Shown one piece after another: positions 20,316-20,919 of a stretch of DNA of 20,919 nucleotides. The stretch is taken from the NCBI GenBank assembly GCA_019400425.1, contig JAFREE010000265.1, positions 1 through 20,919 on the forward strand, given 5' to 3'. Positions within the stretch are counted from its first letter, which is position 1. Every line of letters starts with the position of its first letter. A program made the translations under genes and the position numbers. The notes beneath the pieces were generated by a model, which worked only from the letters and a program-made list of their open reading frames with translations, did no database searches and was not told where the DNA came from. The stretch comes from Hymenochaete sp. R1. Its lineage: Eukaryota > Basidiomycota > Agaricomycetes > Hymenochaetales > Hymenochaetaceae.

Positions 20316-20878
20316 TGATCCAGAAGTAAGTAACTCTCAAAACCATCTTATTCATTCATCAAACATTCGCTTTCGTAGGTCCCACTAAAATTTCATTCAA
20401 TCGACATAGTGCTTCATCGACCATCAACCTCATAACAACATGTAAATATTGCGCCAACTAGCGACCTTTCTCTTTCTATCTCCTAATACATTTTTGATTA
20501 TTACTATTTTTGGATCCAGTTACGCCAAACGCGCATACTGTGAAGACCACAAAAGGAAGTTAACCACGGACTAAGACTTTTTAAACAACGAAAAGGATGG
20601 TTGGTAGTAGCAGACAGTCCGTGAATCTATAGCAGGCATCGACAAGCGGAATTTCTATTTGTCGTCGTTCGCAAGGAAATCAGGGTGCAAGTTAAAGCGG
20701 CAATATTTTTGAGGTATAATTAGTCAGTCTATCATGCGCTAGTTTCAACAGTCGGTCTACAGATTCTGTTCACATAATAGCTGGCTAGTTGCGCGTTCGA
20801 AGCGTGCCCACCTATTCTCCTTTTAATCATTCTGTTATCTTTAAAACATATATTACCGCGAAACGCGCACTGCAGAAC
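20316..20878. other. Intergenic region after the MYND gene
   Basis: No gene, RNA or clear repeat is supported in this AT-rich stretch. It holds the 3' UTR of the MYND gene and runs up to the right inverted repeat. Confidence 0.45.
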
Positions 20879-20919
20879 TGTAAACATTGATTCCAAGGAT
20901 CATAATTGCATGCAAAGCA
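20879..20919 (-). repeat. Right copy of the 41-bp terminal inverted repeat
   Basis: The last 41 bases are the reverse complement of the first 41 with four mismatches (window positions 1, 11, 12 and 14 of the left copy). The perfect core is 20879-20905. No third copy was found inside the window. The inner flanks of the two copies differ, apart from a faint shared TTNCGCG-like patch some 20 bp further in. Confidence 0.75.

Noticed and set aside
1..20919. The whole window as a giant transposon (Starship- or Maverick-like)
   Set aside because: Despite the terminal inverted repeats, no tyrosine recombinase, transposase, polymerase B or integrase is visible, and the content is mostly housekeeping genes. 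Recorded as a finding, not as a mobile element.

Overview
The window looks like nuclear DNA of a basidiomycete fungus, most likely a mushroom-forming agaricomycete. The coding sequences are cut by many short introns of about 48-110 nt, most of them 50-69 nt. Donors resemble GTRNGT, and CTGAC/CTNAC-like branch sites sit just before the acceptors. Gene spacing is tight, and the right end carries a MYND zinc-finger family of a kind often expanded in these fungi. I rebuilt exon structures by hand. In every intact model the exon phases close and the length is a multiple of three, but no transcript evidence was available.

Left and centre (about 0.7-15 kb) is conserved cellular machinery. COQ1 (polyprenyl diphosphate synthase for ubiquinone, +) converges on a LAMTOR2-like Ragulator/roadblock subunit (-). 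A 1.4-kb intergenic stretch separates that from an SH3-RasGEF exchange factor (+), which converges on a RAB5/Ypt5-type GTPase (-) with eight exons including a 6-nt micro-exon. RAB5 shares a 381-bp divergent promoter with a Mei2-like protein with two RRMs and RGG boxes (+, 11 exons). After a 1.1-kb gap comes a family GT17 N-acetylglucosaminyltransferase-like type II membrane protein (+).

Right (about 15-20.9 kb) is more dynamic. An intergenic stretch with a 22-bp palindrome leads into a decayed MYND zinc-finger gene (stops and frameshifts). After a spacer with a (CTC)n microsatellite comes an intact MYND paralogue of 660 aa. The two copies share intron positions, phases and even the length of the MYND exon, so they are a tandem duplication in which one copy has died.

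The two extreme ends of the window are inverted copies of one 41-bp sequence (37/41 identical, with a 27-bp perfect core). No transposase, integrase or other mobility gene lies between them, and the cargo is largely housekeeping. I therefore read them as two related repeat or transposon ends in opposite orientation rather than a proven 20.9-kb element; the flanks needed to decide lie outside the window. LAMTOR2-like, RasGEF and RAB5 all act in endolysosomal or nutrient/GTPase signalling, but their proximity may be chance. No rRNA, tRNA or CRISPR features were seen.
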